A stretch of 5,459 bases of DNA from a bacterium (GTDB lineage Bacteria > Thermosulfidibacterota > Thermosulfidibacteria > Thermosulfidibacterales > JALWSI01): the NCBI GenBank assembly GCA_027080315.1, contig JALWSI010000137.1, positions 1 to 5,459 of the forward strand. Reading direction: 5' to 3'. Positions 4,008 through 5,459 of this stretch are shown here, in pieces; position 1 is the first letter of the stretch, and every line of letters begins with the position of its first letter. The notes under the pieces are model-generated. The model worked only from the letters and a program-made list of their open reading frames with translations. It was not told where the DNA came from and made no database searches. The translations under genes and the position numbers were made by a program.

Positions 4008-5459
4008 TCAGTGCCTGTGCCTCTTCAGCTCAACAAACCCGTTCTCTTTCAGGTTCTGTATCAGCTCCTGGGCATTGGGCTGGTCCATGGTCACCCCAAC
4101 CCAGCTCTGTGAGTAGCTGTCGTAAAGGTACTTGTCGGCTCCAATAGGTACATCCACCTCTTCCCCCGTCTGGGGATTGTCGTACCTCTCCTCTCCTCCA
4201 AGGGCGTAATAGGTGTCCCAGAACTCCTCCATGCGCTCGTGCTCTTCAGACTCCCACTGCCTCATGCCCATTCTGCTTCTCTTCTCGTATCCCTCGTGGA
4301 TCATCTTAGACATGCGACGGTAGTGCTCCACGGTTCTACGGGCGTCCTGAGCCGCCATGCGCTGGTGTCTCATGAGCCAGCCTGTGTTCACCTGCCAGCT
4401 CTCTGCCACCCTCTTCAGCACCGGAAACCATCGGCTCAAGGTGCCCTTTCTGGCTGCCTCAATGTAGATGGGAGCAGGGCCCCAGACGTAGGAGTACCCC
4501 ATCCCCTGAAGGGGATAGGTAAGATAGCGCATGGTTCCAAGAATGGCCATCTCAAAGGGCTCGCCATTGTAGTTAAAGGTGGCTTTACCCATCACCGCCT
4601 GGATCTTCACCGCCGCATTCACCCCACCCCGTCTTAACTGCACCTGCTGCTGGTAGCTAAGCTGCCGCGAAAGAGGACCATCTACGCTGATGTTGCTTAT
4701 GCGAAGATCGTTGAAGTAGATCCTGTAGTTGCTGGCAAGCAGATTAAAAAAAGGGCCGTTGAAGTAGGCCTGAGGGCTCATGGGAGCCATGCCGTTGTTC
4801 CCGTAGGCGGTCTGGGCATACTGGTGAAAGGGGTAATAGACACCCAGAAAGCCGGCGCTACCGTCAGGAGCCATGGTGCGCACTATTCTCACATAACCGT
4901 TTCTGCCAAAGTCTGCTGTGCCACCGGTGGTCTGCCATCCACTTGGAACCACTATGGTGAAACTGCCGTCTCTGGGGGTCCACTTCACGAAAGATACCCT
5001 GGGTATGCTTTGTGGACTCTCTTCTCCGCCGGGCCTCAAAGGCCTGAATGAGGCAAGGGCAAGGGAGATGGCCTTTAGGGTAGAGAAGTCACCTGCCCTG
5101 ACATAGCTCACCAGGGCCGGCTTTGACCCTTTGGTGACCACCTCCAAATAGGGCTTGCCCCTTCGGCAAAGGTAGAAGGTAGTACCCTCCTTCTCCATTG
5201 TCAGTTTAGGGCGGCATTGGTGGGTTAGAGAACGCTCAACCCTGTGGCTGTAGTTTGTCACCACAAGCCCTCCCTCGCCGTGGCGGTAAGAGAGGGCGAT
5301 CTTGCCATTCTTCACCTTCAAACGGGCATCAGAGGGAAGGTAGATCTCAAACCCCTCGCCCTTGTAAAGCCTCCAGTCTTTGGGAAAGTGTTTGAGTGAT
5401 GGAATGTTTCTGTGAGGAGGGGCATTAACCTGCTCTTCTTTGTGGCCACCAGAGAAGAG
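4008..5459 (-). CDS. Large uncharacterised protein with two beta-rich segments and a C-terminal NPxTGE motif (5' partial)
   Basis: The frame is open from the right edge of the window to a TGA at 4008-4010 (483 codons visible). The TTG at 5321 is not a convincing start: the upstream codons continue smoothly, including GFEIYLPSDARL just before it, so the N-terminus lies beyond the window. In visible numbering, two similar beta-rich segments begin at GFEIYLPSD (about 34) and SFTIVVPSGW (about 166). Both resemble the opening strand of small PsbP/DUF1795-like domains. A beta-rich region follows, then a basic and acidic helical stretch (about 340-415). The end carries GGEERYDNPQTGEEVDVPIG, a block I associate with the C-terminus of assorted exported bacterial proteins. 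The likely location is the cell envelope, but the signal region is not visible. I cannot assign a function. The gene runs the same way as hicBA, 107 bases upstream, and probably is not part of that operon. Confidence 0.75.
   Translation of the reverse strand, partial: LFSGGHKEEQVNAPPHRNIPSLKHFPKDWRLYKGEGFEIYLPSDARLKVKNGKIALSYRHGEGGLVVTNYSHRVERSLTHQCRPKLTMEKEGTTFYLCRRGKPYLEVVTKGSKPALVSYVRAGDFSTLKAISLALASFRPLRPGGEESPQSIPRVSFVKWTPRDGSFTIVVPSGWQTTGGTADFGRNGYVRIVRTMAPDGSAGFLGVYYPFHQYAQTAYGNNGMAPMSPQAYFNGPFFNLLASNYRIYFNDLRISNISVDGPLSRQLSYQQQVQLRRGGVNAAVKIQAVMGKATFNYNGEPFEMAILGTMRYLTYPLQGMGYSYVWGPAPIYIEAARKGTLSRWFPVLKRVAESWQVNTGWLMRHQRMAAQDARRTVEHYRRMSKMIHEGYEKRSRMGMRQWESEEHERMEEFWDTYYALGGEERYDNPQTGEEVDVPIGADKYLYDSYSQSWVGVTMDQPNAQELIQNLKENGFVELKRHRH

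Noticed and set aside
4239-5106. Plus-strand open frames opposite the large minus-strand gene
   Set aside because: They are explained by the antisense composition of the 483-codon frame and show no recognisable motif.

Overview
This is a gene-dense bacterial accessory region. It holds three small two-gene modules of toxin-antitoxin type, one IS3-family insertion sequence with its debris, and the 3' part of a large uncharacterised gene. No phage, CRISPR, rRNA or tRNA signal is visible. The host cannot be named from this sequence. Several small modules (MNT-HEPN, MazEF, HicBA) packed together with an IS are common in environmental and thermophilic bacteria, but that is only a loose inference.

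Layout, left to right. Positions 1-909 (+) are visibly AT-rich. They hold the tail of a possible upstream reading frame, then a minimal nucleotidyltransferase (MNT) gene overlapping a HEPN-domain gene. Positions 910-1143 hold no gene but contain several inverted repeats, including a nested set at 1016-1103. Positions 1116-1755 (+) are a complete mazEF operon with a near-consensus sigma70 promoter, a dyad over its -10 region, a strong ribosome binding site and abutting genes. Position 1821 begins a short relic of an IS terminus. Positions 1874-2117 (-) are the 3' part of a small coiled-coil, membrane-anchored protein gene whose 5' part has been replaced by the IS. Positions 2118-3382 (-) are a structurally complete IS3-family element (orfA, A-rich -1 frameshift site, orfB with an intact DDE triad). 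Positions 3383-3494 hold no gene. Positions 3495-3901 (-) are a hicB-hicA antitoxin-toxin pair. Positions 4008-5459 (-) are a large open reading frame that runs off the window's right edge; it carries a duplicated beta-rich segment and a C-terminal NPxTGE motif, with no function I can assign.

The three modules are self-contained, each pairing a likely RNA-targeting or HEPN effector with its neutraliser. They face two directions and are separated by relics, so they look like independently acquired stability or defence modules rather than one pathway. The most informative structural oddity is the IS neighbourhood. The IS has no convincing target duplication, one flank is a decapitated gene, and an inverted 24-bp identical copy of its orfA-side end lies 1.5 kb away. 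This points to a second IS copy and a later deletion or recombination.
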